This document shows positions 32,512 to 41,511 of a DNA stretch of 64,000 nucleotides, in pieces; position 1 is the stretch's first letter, and each line of letters starts with the position of its first letter. The stretch comes from Litorivivens lipolytica. Its GTDB lineage: Bacteria; Pseudomonadota; Gammaproteobacteria; Pseudomonadales; Spongiibacteraceae. The position numbers were made by a program, and so were the translations under genes. The stretch spans positions 248,001 through 312,000 of the forward strand of contig NZ_JACHWY010000002.1 of NCBI RefSeq assembly GCF_014191715.1, given 5' to 3'. The notes beneath the pieces are model-generated. The model worked only from the letters and a program-made list of their open reading frames with translations. It did no database searches and was not told the DNA's origin.

Positions 32512-33584
32512 GGTGTATCGCCCACTGTCACCTGCATACCGTCGGTCATGATATCCAGTCGGCTCAGTACCAGCCGGTCGCCGGCCCCAAGCTGACCGCG
32601 AACGATCACGCTGCGTGCATCCTGCCGCACCAGTTCCACGGTGACTCGCTGCAAGGTACTGTCGTCGAGTACCCGGTAAACAAAGCGGTTTTCAAATAGT
32701 GCGCTGGTTGGCACGCGGAAAGCGTCGTTCAAACGGATGCCGCTGATCTCGGCCTTAACAAACTGCCCAATGCGCAGGGGTGGAGTGAGTGTGTAAGGTT
32801 CTTGAACGGCCGCTACCGCGTAAGCGACGCGGGTGTTCCGATCCAGTTGTTGATTCACGCGGGAGAGCTGTGCACTCCAGAGCAGCTTGTCGTTGTTCAC
32901 AGAAACCAGTTCAACCTCGACCTCACTGGCCGATTGCAGCAGTTCCAGTTCCGCGGGGGAAATGGGAAGGGCGATCTCTACGGCATCCACGGTTTGAAGG
33001 TTCGCCAGCACGCTGCCCGGTGCCACGTACTGCCCGAGCGCGACTTGCTTGCTGGCAACCAGAGCCTTTGCGGGCAACGTGATTTCAGTGCGCGCCAGAT
33101 CGGTTTCGGCTTTCTTGATCTGAGCCTCGGCGGTGGCAACCTGCGCTTCGGCCCGTCGAATCTGGGGGTGACGGGGATTGCGGGTTTTAAAGCGGGTATG
33201 GGCGTCGGCGAGGGATAATTCTGCATCGCGCAGTGCCAGTTTTGCCTGAGCCAACGCCAGTTTGTATTGAGTTTTATCCACCCGGGCGATGGCCGTGCCG
33301 GCTTCCAGAATCACGCCCACGACCAATTCCGGATTGACCCAGAGTACCCGGCCGGCAACATCGCTGGTTAGTTGCAGAGCCGTTTTGGATTGCACTGTAC
33401 CGTGGGTCTGCAGGGTGATATCGGCGCCGGATTGCTCCAGCCGGTGTACCTGAACCAGCGGCGGCTCGCTGCTACGCGGCTTGGCCTGTAGTGGTTCGCG
33501 GCTGTCCACCAGCGTTTTCGCAAACAGGCTCGCGCCTGCGAGGATAAGCAGACCGAAGAAGAGATTTATCAGTTTTCTAAACAC
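32508..33584 (-). CDS. RND efflux periplasmic adaptor (membrane fusion protein)
   Basis: 358 residues. An N-terminal hydrophobic segment (FFGLLILAGASLFA) is an uncleaved anchor or signal, followed by a lipoyl/barrel-sandwich domain (GRVLWVNPELVVGVILEAGT), a helical hairpin with Ala/Glu-rich heptads (about 110-170), then beta-barrel and membrane-proximal domains. This is the HlyD/AcrA family order. The start is GTG 33584. Works as trimer/hexamer linking the permease to an outer-membrane channel. Confidence 0.92.
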   Translation of the reverse strand: MFRKLINLFFGLLILAGASLFAKTLVDSREPLQAKPRSSEPPLVQVHRLEQSGADITLQTHGTVQSKTALQLTSDVAGRVLWVNPELVVGVILEAGTAIARVDKTQYKLALAQAKLALRDAELSLADAHTRFKTRNPRHPQIRRAEAQVATAEAQIKKAETDLARTEITLPAKALVASKQVALGQYVAPGSVLANLQTVDAVEIALPISPAELELLQSASEVEVELVSVNNDKLLWSAQLSRVNQQLDRNTRVAYAVAAVQEPYTLTPPLRIGQFVKAEISGIRLNDAFRVPTSALFENRFVYRVLDDSTLQRVTVELVRQDARSVIVRGQLGAGDRLVLSRLDIMTDGMQVTVGDTP

Positions 33585-33687
33585 AGCTGCAGCAATTCCC
33601 TAGCAATGTTGGCAGATGTCACAAGCGGGGCGTAGTGTACCGTAGCCGGTAGCGGGGGTGTATTGCAGGCGGTTTAGGTGGTGGAGA

Positions 33688-33711
33688 GCCCTCTCCCGAG
33701 AGTGAGAGGGC
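33688..33711. terminator. Hairpin after the flavin oxidase gene
   Basis: GCCCTCTC and GAGAGGGC pair around an 8-base loop in the 137-bp gap downstream of the minus-strand oxidase gene. No T-run; perhaps a Rho-assisted terminator separating it from the RND operon. Confidence 0.4.
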
Positions 33712-33721
33712 GTATGAAGAA

Positions 33722-36076
33722 TTACTGGGGCAGGTTTTCGTGTGAAATCGCCTTTAACTGGTTCTGCTCAAACTTGCGGTCTGGGGTGCAGTCACTTGAA
33801 CCGCCAAAGCACCAGCGTGGACGCGAAATAAAGCTGCGCGACAGATTGGCGTTGTGATGGCGGTTGTAGAGATCGAGGCGAATAGTCTGGTTTGTGGCCA
33901 GATCCACACAGCCCTGGCGGAGCAGGGCGCTGTCGTGGCCGACTTCCGACACGATGTTTTTGTTCACCCATACCTGTGCGCAGGCGTTCCATCCCTGGGC
34001 AATGCCCGTTCCGGTGGAGCCGTTATCCTGACTGAAGCAGTAACGGCCCGCAGCATCGGCGGTAAATTCTGCGCTCATGAGAACTTCCCATGAGCGGCCG
34101 CCGCTGTTGGGCCATACCGGATCCCAGTTGTAGGAACTGGCGTGGTAGGAGTGATTCTTGGTGTCGTAATCCCAGCCGGCTCGCATGTTCTGTTCCTGAT
34201 CTGCACCGAAATTACTGCGCATTTCATTCCAGCTGTCGGCCACGTTACAGGTGCCGCTACCCACGCCGTCATCGTCGATCCGCATGTACATGCCTGAATA
34301 CTCGTTGGGTTTTCGGTCAGTGCAATCACTGATGCCGTCACCATCGCTATCCTGGCTGCTGCAATTGCCATAGTAATGCTCGGCAAAGTTGCCGCCTTCC
34401 TGTGGCGAGATAAAACCGTGACGCCGCGACGCGCCCGTAGAAAACACACCGTAAGGGTCGAGCTGGGCGATGGCTTGATTGAACAGAGTCCGCTCGGCGG
34501 AATTACGCGCGATGACCGCCGGGTGGGTGAATACCCACTCATCGTTTTTGCCCCAGTGCGGCCAGTAGTTGTAGTTGTTAACCAGATGTTTTATGACTTC
34601 TGAATAGGGCGTGCTGACCCAACGCTCCAGTCCGCCATCGTCGAGACCGTAGCCCCAGAATTCCACAAACTCCAGATGCACCATTTGCTCGTTGTGAGCC
34701 ACGCCGCTGCGAGCGTGGTTAGCCGACATCAGAAGACCGTCATCGGCCCGGTCAAAGCGCATGATGGTGCCAATCAGGGGTTGGCAGACATCATCTCTAT
34801 CGTAAATAGATTTAAGATATTGCACCGCCGCCTGAATCTGGCTCATGGGCATGGCGCCCTCGTATTCCAGTTGCGAAAACTCTGGATTTTTGCGGTGAAA
34901 GACTTCCGCCTGCAGGGTAATCATGCGGTGAGAGTAGCCGGTCAGATTGCTGTGCCGTGAAACAGCTTCGGCGTCCGGTGTGGAGTTCTGAGCAATGATC
35001 AGAGGCGGCGAGCTCTGGTAGTCGTTGATGCGACGCGACTCGATATCGCATTTCAGATTGTCGTCGCACATAGCCAGTTGCAGGCCGTTGGGCGCAAAGT
35101 CGGATTCGCTTTGCGAGACATCCGGAGTAAACAATCGGTTCTGCGCGTGCGGGCTGTCTACCGGGGCGTTGGTGCGCGTACCGCAGAGGTATTGCACCGT
35201 GTCTTGTCCCGGGAACCAGTTCAGAAACACATAGTCGCAACCCGCTACCGTATCGGCGACCCCCGTGGGGGAATTCACAAAAGCGTCCTCAGTGGTGTAT
35301 TTGACCTGCACATTCATATTGAACTGGGGCTCGAGCTTCAGGCGGACGCGTGCAACGAAACCGAGCAAGCCTAGGTTGGTTTTCAGCGCCTTCCATAGGG
35401 TTGGGTTGCTCTGGCCGGTGGTGGCTTCGCTGTAGCGGGTGATGTTGCCGTCGGCACCGACCACATCCAGCGCCACTACATAGGAGCTGATGGTGGAGGA
35501 TTGAAGCAGTGAGGAACCGTGGGCGCCGGTTGCTACTGCCCCACCGATTGAGATGCCGCCGTACCCTGTGCTCGCCAAGCCATGGCTATAGCCTTCGTTA
35601 TGCAGGTGTTCCTGAAGTTCTTGAAATTTGACGCCGGCTTCCACTTCCACGGTCATGGGGTGGCTTTCAAAAGGTTCTACTGGCCCGATATTTTTCAGGT
35701 TTTTCGAACGCACCACATCGCCATTGGTATCGGCGCAGATAATGTCGGTGGCCGAATGGCTGGTGCCGGCAGGTTTCACCTTGCGCCCGTTGCTGACGAT
35801 GGTGCGAATGGTGTCCTGCAGTTCGCTGACGGAACCGGGTTCGTAAATATTAGTGGGAGGGCAGGTCGCAGCCTGTGTGTAGTACGCCATGACCTGGGTG
35901 CTTTTATCGGCGCAGTCTTCCGGGCAGTTGGTTGGGTTTTCACCAGCGTCAGTGCGGCACACGCCGTCCCGACAACTGGTGGCCAGATAGGATGCGCCGG
36001 GGCAGCTGCTCTGGGCTTGCAGAAAGCCGGATAAGAGCAGGCTGGACGCCAGCAGTAATTTAACGGGGGATAGCAT
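33722..36076 (-). CDS. Exported VAO/PCMH-type FAD oxidase with Cys-rich N-terminus and PA14-like C-terminus
   Basis: 784 residues. Signal peptide (about 1-21), then a disulfide-rich module (25-55, CxDGVC...CPEDC). The FAD domain (75-290) has GTSHSATDI with His107, the position of the covalent flavin His in gulonolactone/arabinonolactone oxidases, and ATGAHGSS. HWGK at 507-510 is the catalytic block of aldonolactone/alditol oxidases. A Ca-binding-like DSDGDGISD (576-584) leads into a Cys/Trp-rich ~190-residue domain resembling PA14-type carbohydrate modules. Likely periplasmic or secreted oxidation of a sugar, lactone or polyol with H2O2 release (inference). AGGAG precedes ATG 36076; an AraC regulator lies upstream on the same strand. 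Confidence 0.82.
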   Translation of the reverse strand: MLSPVKLLLASSLLLSGFLQAQSSCPGASYLATSCRDGVCRTDAGENPTNCPEDCADKSTQVMAYYTQAATCPPTNIYEPGSVSELQDTIRTIVSNGRKVKPAGTSHSATDIICADTNGDVVRSKNLKNIGPVEPFESHPMTVEVEAGVKFQELQEHLHNEGYSHGLASTGYGGISIGGAVATGAHGSSLLQSSTISSYVVALDVVGADGNITRYSEATTGQSNPTLWKALKTNLGLLGFVARVRLKLEPQFNMNVQVKYTTEDAFVNSPTGVADTVAGCDYVFLNWFPGQDTVQYLCGTRTNAPVDSPHAQNRLFTPDVSQSESDFAPNGLQLAMCDDNLKCDIESRRINDYQSSPPLIIAQNSTPDAEAVSRHSNLTGYSHRMITLQAEVFHRKNPEFSQLEYEGAMPMSQIQAAVQYLKSIYDRDDVCQPLIGTIMRFDRADDGLLMSANHARSGVAHNEQMVHLEFVEFWGYGLDDGGLERWVSTPYSEVIKHLVNNYNYWPHWGKNDEWVFTHPAVIARNSAERTLFNQAIAQLDPYGVFSTGASRRHGFISPQEGGNFAEHYYGNCSSQDSDGDGISDCTDRKPNEYSGMYMRIDDDGVGSGTCNVADSWNEMRSNFGADQEQNMRAGWDYDTKNHSYHASSYNWDPVWPNSGGRSWEVLMSAEFTADAAGRYCFSQDNGSTGTGIAQGWNACAQVWVNKNIVSEVGHDSALLRQGCVDLATNQTIRLDLYNRHHNANLSRSFISRPRWCFGGSSDCTPDRKFEQNQLKAISHENLPQ

Positions 36077-36161
36077 GCGACTCTCCTTTTTTTGCTGTTG
36101 TTATGGCTAGTGCTGGATGCAAGGTAGGCGCTTGAAGCGAAACTGTAAAGCTATGTTTTAT

Positions 36162-36177
36162 AAGACTAAATTGTCTT
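36162..36177. promoter_or_regulatory. Small palindrome before the oxidase gene
   Basis: AAGAC-TAAATT-GTCTT lies 86 bases before the oxidase start, next to a minus-strand TATAAA that could be a -10 box, in the otherwise empty 238-bp gap below the AraC gene. A regulator site is possible but unsupported by a second copy. Confidence 0.25.
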
Positions 36178-36314
36178 TTGGTGGCCGATTTTGTTGGGCT
36201 TTCGTCCGAATCGGTCATGGCAGGAGGGAGCCTTGTCCGCTTCGGTCTTAGTGTGGTCAAAAGCGGACAGGAAGAAAAAATTTCCGGTGTGCGCAGTATT
36301 TATCGTTTTGCGAA

Positions 36315-37334
36315 TCAAGTTCGGTAGAAGCCTGGCTGGCGGCCCGTCCATTTCACAAAAGCGCGACGAAAACTGCTGCTGTCGGCAAACCCCAATTGCG
36401 CGGCGAGTTCGGGCAGCGCTATCTCGCTGCTGCGGAGTCGTTCGATCGCTATGTCGCGACGCAACTGATCCTTTATGCTGCGATAACTGCTGCCCTCTTC
36501 AGTCAGCCGACGACGGAGGGTGCGAACATCGCAATCCAGACTGCGGGCAATGGCATCCATGCCTGGTTGTTCCCGCCAATGGGCCTCCATATGCTGACGC
36601 ACGCGGGCGCTCCACGCACCTACACGATCAAATTGTCGCAACAAATCTTCACACACCTGTTCGCAGGCACGAGCGGTAACCGGATCTGCATTGGGCAGTT
36701 TTATACCGAGAATATCAGTGCGAAAAACAATGTCCGTGTGTTCACAATCAAAGCGTACTGGACAGTCGAATAGAACTTGATAGTGTTCGGCGTAGCCCGG
36801 GTCCGGATAATTCAGGCGTAGCTCACAGACTCGGCTGGGGCGTTCGGCAAGTACGTCATTGAAGCGCAGGAATCCGGCAAGAAATTGTTCCAGATAAAAC
36901 ACTTTGACCGGCCCGGATGGTAGGCGGTCGGTAACCCGAATCAAGCCCTTGTCGCCCTCCACCTGCAGGGCAATCTGCACTTCCGTGCCGAGTATGGCTT
37001 TCTGATACTTGATGGCCAGATTCACTGCATCGATATCGGTTGAGCTGCACAGCATGGCGAAACCGACAACGCCATATACACCGACGCCAGCGGCTTTGCC
37101 GACTTTGAGCCCGATACCCGGTTCACGCCCGGCCTTGACCGCATTCTGGTAGACCTGAATCAGGTCGCTGAACGGGACTATTTGACGGCAACTGCGATCA
37201 GTGCCGAGTTGGCCGGTCGAAATGCTCGAACCGTTTAGCAATTGCTCTGCATTAAAGCCCAGTCTCACAAGCTGGTTAACCGCGGCAATAATGCTATAGA
37301 GGGGTATCAGCCCCGAATTCATCCGTGTCTTCAT
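36315..37334 (-). CDS. AraC family transcriptional regulator
   Basis: 339 residues. N-terminal ~190-residue 'arabinose-binding-like' domain of the OruR/ArgR-type AraC subfamily, C-terminal double HTH (about 240-335) with MDAIARSLDCDVRTLRRRL and LPELAAQLGFADSSSFRRAF followed by KWTGRQPGFYR. It is upstream of and co-directional with the secreted flavin oxidase, 238 bases away, and could activate it in response to its substrate. The start ATG 37334 lacks a strong ribosome site; ATG 37322 is an alternative. Confidence 0.9.
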   Translation of the reverse strand: MKTRMNSGLIPLYSIIAAVNQLVRLGFNAEQLLNGSSISTGQLGTDRSCRQIVPFSDLIQVYQNAVKAGREPGIGLKVGKAAGVGVYGVVGFAMLCSSTDIDAVNLAIKYQKAILGTEVQIALQVEGDKGLIRVTDRLPSGPVKVFYLEQFLAGFLRFNDVLAERPSRVCELRLNYPDPGYAEHYQVLFDCPVRFDCEHTDIVFRTDILGIKLPNADPVTARACEQVCEDLLRQFDRVGAWSARVRQHMEAHWREQPGMDAIARSLDCDVRTLRRRLTEEGSSYRSIKDQLRRDIAIERLRSSEIALPELAAQLGFADSSSFRRAFVKWTGRQPGFYRT

Positions 37335-37491
37335 GGCATCTTCAGCGTTGTTATTGTTGTGCTGTAGAAATCATTGTGCCCGCTCCGGTCAAGCTTCGCA
37401 CTCATCTATTTGGCGCACCTGATCAATCTGTGAAATATACCTGTCACATCACCGTGTTTGACTGCGGGGCTGGTTGAATGGGAATGATTGC

Positions 37492-38077
37492 ATGGGTGAC
37501 GAGCTGGTACTGACGCCGGAACTGAGGCATCTCAAAAGCCTGCTGCAGTTTTCCTCACCGCTGCTGCGCAGCCGTTTCTTGGCTGAGGTGCCTTTGCGTC
37601 ATTCGGAGCAAAAGATACCGCTGCAGGTGCTCGAGTTGGGTAGTGAAGCCGCGGATGTGCCGGTGCCGACGCTGGCGGAATACTACGCGCTCTACAAATT
37701 ACTGCATCGCACTTACCCGCACATGGATTACATTTTTGAACCCCAGTCTCGCCACTATATTACCCATGGTGATCTTTTGGGACTGGATGAGTTTGGAGGC
37801 GCAACAGGAAAACCGCCTGCTGTTGCCGCTGACGCTGGAAATGGGGTCGTGGCGCTGGGTAAAGAAAAACCCGTTGCAGATTCGCAGCCTGCAGGGTTTG
37901 TTCAATCCAGTTAAGGCCCATCGCATTCAGCGGGTGCTGCGGCGCCATACCATGCTGATGGAGTTTCTGATCCGTGCCACCCGCGCCTATCCAGCGTGGC
38001 TGCCCTCGGAAGAAGACCGGGTTTTTCGTCAGCGGGCCGCCATGCGCCGCTGGTATGAGCAGTATGCCAGTGGCTGA
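37492..38077 (+). pseudogene. Unrecognised protein gene split by a +1 frameshift
   Basis: Two overlapping reading frames appear to be halves of one ~195-residue protein. From ATG 37492 frame 1 gives a coherent start (VLTPELRHLKSLLQFSSPLL ... TYPHMDYIFEPQSRHYITHG) but becomes Gly/Ala-rich and stops at 37914. Frame 2 is junk-like before ~37770 and then coherent (FWDWMSLEAQQENRLLLPLT, FNPVKAHRIQRVLRRHTMLM) to 38077, ending 14 bases inside the next gene as coupled genes do. The switch lies near GGT-GAT-CTT-TTG-GGA (37768-37782). A sequencing error, a real mutation, or programmed +1 shifting are all possible. Family not recognised. Confidence 0.5.
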
Positions 38078-38813
38078 CACCTTTATTTTGCTGCGTGGAT
38101 TAGGGCGTGGACAAAGCCATTGGATGGGTTTTGCGGAACGACTTGCCGAGGCCTGTCCGGACGCAAGCGTTGTCTGTCTGGATTTACCGGGTAACGGCGA
38201 ACTCTGGTTCGAAAAAAGCCCGCTGTCACTGGAAGAGGCTGCGCGCAGCTTGCGTCGGGATTGCCTGCGCCGAGGCTTGCAGCCGCCATTTCGAATCGTG
38301 GGTTTATCGATGGGTGCGATGGTGGGGCTGGCGTGGTTCACTGCAGAACCGAGCGATATAAAAGAGCTGGTAATGATTAACAGCAGTCTTGCCAGTGTTT
38401 GCCCGATATACCAGCGTATGCGCCCTGCGGCGTTTCTCAGATTGTTGCCGGGTTTATTGAGTCGCCGCTGGCGCGAGCGAGCGGTGCTCAGTTTGACCTG
38501 TAACCTGCGTCGTCACGACCGCGAACTCTTGCGAGTGTGGGATGCTATTGCGCTCGAGCAGCCCGTTTCTGCCACTAACGTGTTACGTCAGTTGGCTGCG
38601 GCAGCGCGCTATTGCCCGCAGCCTCTGCCCTTGGCGCCAATTCGCCTCGTGGCTTCACGTACTGATCGGCTAGTCGATGTGCGCTGCAGTCAGGCGATTG
38701 CCGAACATTGGCAGCTGCCGTTGATAGTGCATGATACTGCCGGCCACGATCTGCCCGTTGATGATCCGGATTGGCTAATTCAGACACTGCTGCACCGATC
38801 TCAGCCCGTGTAA
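38064..38813 (+). CDS. Alpha/beta hydrolase
   Basis: 249 residues. BioH/MenH-like small hydrolase with LLRGLGRGQSHW (oxyanion region), nucleophile Ser in VGLSMGAMVG, Asp in VASRTDRLVD and His in DTAGHDLPVDDP, so the catalytic triad is intact. The acyl substrate is unknown. ATG 38064 lies within the 3' end of the frameshifted gene (14-base overlap), so the two are probably translated together and act on related chemistry (inference). Confidence 0.85.
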   Translation: MPVADTFILLRGLGRGQSHWMGFAERLAEACPDASVVCLDLPGNGELWFEKSPLSLEEAARSLRRDCLRRGLQPPFRIVGLSMGAMVGLAWFTAEPSDIKELVMINSSLASVCPIYQRMRPAAFLRLLPGLLSRRWRERAVLSLTCNLRRHDRELLRVWDAIALEQPVSATNVLRQLAAAARYCPQPLPLAPIRLVASRTDRLVDVRCSQAIAEHWQLPLIVHDTAGHDLPVDDPDWLIQTLLHRSQPV

Positions 38814-38883
38814 ATTCTTCGCAGAGTTTCCACCTTGTCTGTGCGACGCTAGTTTGTGAAACGGAGTTCTTGAGGAGTGCGTC

Positions 38884-39135
38884 ATGAGTGTAGAAAGTCT
38901 GCTGGTGTTCTTGTTGGTCGGCGGTGTAGCTGGCTGGCTCGCCGGGCTACTGGTGAAGGGCGGCGGCTACGGAATTCTTGGCAATATAGTGATTGGCATT
39001 GTTGGTGCGGTGATTGGCGGTAGTGTTTTTAACAGCCTCGGTATCTATGCCGGGGGTATTATTGGTTCCATTGCTACGGCGACCGCCGGCGCCATACTGC
39101 TGCTGTTTGTCGTGCGCCTTATCAAGCGCTTATAA
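38884..39135 (+). CDS. GlsB/YeaQ/YmgE family stress-response membrane protein
   Basis: 83 residues, three Gly-rich hydrophobic helices (about 5-23, 30-50 and 58-79), WLAGLLVKGGGYGILGN after helix 1 and a basic C-terminus (VVRLIKRL), all typical of the transglycosylase-associated/YeaQ family. Small inner-membrane proteins of unknown mechanism, often induced by envelope or stationary-phase stress. GGAG about ten bases before ATG 38884. Confidence 0.9.
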   Translation: MSVESLLVFLLVGGVAGWLAGLLVKGGGYGILGNIVIGIVGAVIGGSVFNSLGIYAGGIIGSIATATAGAILLLFVVRLIKRL

Positions 39136-39155
39136 GAAACACGGCGAGTTGCCGA

Positions 39156-39836
39156 TCAGCGCTGCACCCATCCGCCGCAAACGGGAAATACCTGTCCAAC
39201 AAAATGGTTTGCGGCGTCGCTGCATAGAAAAGCCGCGAAGCTGCAATCTTCGTCGGCACTGACCAGCCGGCCCAGAGGCACTTCGCGTTTCAGACGTTCC
39301 TGAAACCGGGGATTCTCCTGAACGCTCTCGGGAAAGTAGGTCGGGTTGTCGACAAAGTTCTGGGCAATGGCGTTGACTTGAATATTCTGCCCCGCGACTT
39401 CTACCCCCAGTGCTTGTACATACGCCAGCTGGGCACCGCGCGCCGCACTGTAGGTTGAGACCCGCTTCATACCGCGCAGCGCAGAGGCGCTGCCCATCAC
39501 CAGAATCTTGCCGTGGCCGCGAGACTGCATTTGCGGGAGCACGGCCCGGCACAGTCGGGGCAGTGGATCGACCAGGGTGGCAAACGCTTCGCGCCATTCT
39601 TCTTCGCTAACCTCGCCCGCTGGCGTGGACGGTGCGGGCAGGGCGAGGTTTGCCAGCAGCACATCAATCTCGCCACTGCGTGCAATCAGGTCCGCAGGTT
39701 CGCTTTCCTCGAGCAGTGCGTCGCTGCTCGCGATTACCTCGGCGCCCTCAGCCTGTAATGTCTGCTGGAGAGCAGGGCCCATGAAGCGGTCCGCATGGGT
39801 CAGTAGAATGCGTTTACCTTGTAGTGAGTAAGGCAT
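39156..39836 (-). CDS. SDR-fold protein with halohydrin dehalogenase signature
   Basis: 226 residues, SDR fold but without the glycine-rich NAD(P) motif and with Arg for the catalytic Lys. The halohydrin dehalogenase signatures fit: S116-x12-Y129-x3-R133 (catalytic Ser-Tyr-Arg) and T13-x4-F18-x-G20 (halide/nucleophile pocket). Around and after them STYSAARGAQ, NFVDNPTYFPES and GQVFPVCGGW run parallel to HheC (from memory). Such enzymes convert vicinal haloalcohols to epoxides plus halide and add azide, cyanide or nitrite to epoxides. Length is usual for HheA-HheG types. Ribosome site GGAG before ATG 39836; no operon partner, though an epoxide hydrolase gene lies 9.6 kb away. Confidence 0.75.
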   Translation of the reverse strand: MPYSLQGKRILLTHADRFMGPALQQTLQAEGAEVIASSDALLEESEPADLIARSGEIDVLLANLALPAPSTPAGEVSEEEWREAFATLVDPLPRLCRAVLPQMQSRGHGKILVMGSASALRGMKRVSTYSAARGAQLAYVQALGVEVAGQNIQVNAIAQNFVDNPTYFPESVQENPRFQERLKREVPLGRLVSADEDCSFAAFLCSDAANHFVGQVFPVCGGWVQR

Positions 39837-40023
39837 GATTGGTCTCCGAGGTCATTTTTAAGGGCAGACCGGGATAGTAATCAAAGCGCCGCTGTGGATG
39901 CAATTATCTGTATTTACAAGTAGTTAGCTTGAGTATCGGCAAAAAGCCACTGCGGCGACTACGGATAACGATTATTGGCGCCTTGGGCTACTCTGAACAC
40001 TGAAAAATACAGGTAGTAAAAGA

Positions 40024-41499
40024 TTGTCAGATTCGAAACTTCGTCAAATGCTTCGGGGAGAAACCCAGCTTCCGGTTATGCCGGAGGTCGCTTCTCGTCT
40101 CATTGCTTTTCAGTATAACCCTAAGGCGGGTCTTTCGGAGTTGGCGGCAATTGTTTCTCTGGATGTTTCGCTTGCCAGCACCGTTCTTCGTCACGCCAAT
40201 TCACCGGCCTACAACCTCGCTGGCAAGGTGGAGACAGTTGAACGGGCGGCGCTGGTCATAGGGTACGAGGCCGTGCGGACTATGGCGCTCACGCTCAGTA
40301 TCAGTAAGGCGATGGCGGAGCAGCCCGGGGGTAGTCTGAACTACACCACATTCTGGCAGCGCAGCTTGCTTGCTGCGGCGTCTGCCAGAGTGCTTGGCCA
40401 GACCGTGAAGGAAAATGCACTTGATGAACTGTTCCTCGCCGCGCTGTTGCAGGATATCGGGATGCTGGCCCTGGATCGTGTTCGCCCTGAGCTTTATCGA
40501 ACACTGGATGTGCCGCAGACGGATCATCAAGGCCTCTGTGTTTTTGAGAAAGCTGTTTTGAATTTTGATCATGCCCGATTCGGAGGCGCACTGCTGCAGG
40601 AATGGGGTATGCACAACCGTACAGTCAAAGCGATATTGGAAAGTCACGATGACCATGCCAATGATGTTGACCATTTTGCTGCGTGTGTCGCTGCATCCGG
40701 TGTAATTGCAGACTTTTTTCTACAGGGCGGCGGTAGTGAGGCCTATGCCCGGGTTAGCCATGAGCTATACCGCTTGTTCAGTATTCGAGACTCTCAATGT
40801 ATGCAGGTTTTGCTGCAGGCCAGTGAAGCTGTGCGCAACAATATAGGCTTGTATGGGGAGGTGATGGACGCGATTGGTTTGGTCGATGTAGCCTCATCAG
40901 TCTCTGGAACAAAGGAAAGCAGTAGCGAGTTTGAGGAAGATGAGCAGGATTTTGAACGCATAAGTCGCCATCATCTACTCGACAGTAACCTTGAAGCCGA
41001 GGGCTTGATGGGGCGAGGGGCTTTTGAAAAAAGCCTTAAAAACTCTTTTTATATGTTGCGCGGGCAACCCGTTAGTGTCGCGATGGTTTCCATCAATAAC
41101 TTGCGTGCGCTGCACGGCCAGTATGGAGACCGAGTGGTGGCGCTGTTACTGAAAGTGATTAGCCGCAAACTGTCGGACAGCCTGCGGGTGGAAGACTTTG
41201 TCACGCGTTATGGTGATACCTTCGCGATTCTGTTGCTGGGCTCGACCGCAGAAAATGCGGTGAAAGTCGTGGAGCGCATTGTTCAACAGTTCGAGGATGC
41301 ACGTTACGCCATTGCCGACGGGAGTCGCGTGGCGCTGCTGATTAACGGCGGCGTCGCGGGTAGTTCAGCTAGTCTGCACTTCGGTTCGGAGCAGCAGTTG
41401 CTGAACCGCGCGGCATTGGCGCTGAGCTATGCCCAGCAAGCAGGTGATTACAGTATCTGTGAGGAAATACCGGAAGCACAGCTGATGGAAATTGTTTGA
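40024..41499 (+). CDS. HDOD domain protein with degenerate GGDEF
   Basis: 491 residues, cytoplasmic. An N-terminal HDOD domain (about 10-215, LPVMPEVASRLIAFQ, SLDVSLASTVLRHANSPAY, ALLQDIGMLALDRV) is followed by an acidic linker and a C-terminal GGDEF-like domain (about 340-485). The GGDEF signature reads YGDTF (RYGDTFAILLLG) so diguanylate cyclase activity is unlikely; it may sense GTP/c-di-GMP or be structural. HDOD proteins act as signalling scaffolds in motility, biofilm or DNA-damage control. The start is TTG 40024 preceded by AGGTAGTAAAAGA. Base composition looks slightly A+T-richer than neighbours. Confidence 0.88.
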   Translation: MSDSKLRQMLRGETQLPVMPEVASRLIAFQYNPKAGLSELAAIVSLDVSLASTVLRHANSPAYNLAGKVETVERAALVIGYEAVRTMALTLSISKAMAEQPGGSLNYTTFWQRSLLAAASARVLGQTVKENALDELFLAALLQDIGMLALDRVRPELYRTLDVPQTDHQGLCVFEKAVLNFDHARFGGALLQEWGMHNRTVKAILESHDDHANDVDHFAACVAASGVIADFFLQGGGSEAYARVSHELYRLFSIRDSQCMQVLLQASEAVRNNIGLYGEVMDAIGLVDVASSVSGTKESSSEFEEDEQDFERISRHHLLDSNLEAEGLMGRGAFEKSLKNSFYMLRGQPVSVAMVSINNLRALHGQYGDRVVALLLKVISRKLSDSLRVEDFVTRYGDTFAILLLGSTAENAVKVVERIVQQFEDARYAIADGSRVALLINGGVAGSSASLHFGSEQQLLNRAALALSYAQQAGDYSICEEIPEAQLMEIV

Positions 41500-41511
41500 G
41501 CGTCTTTGAGA

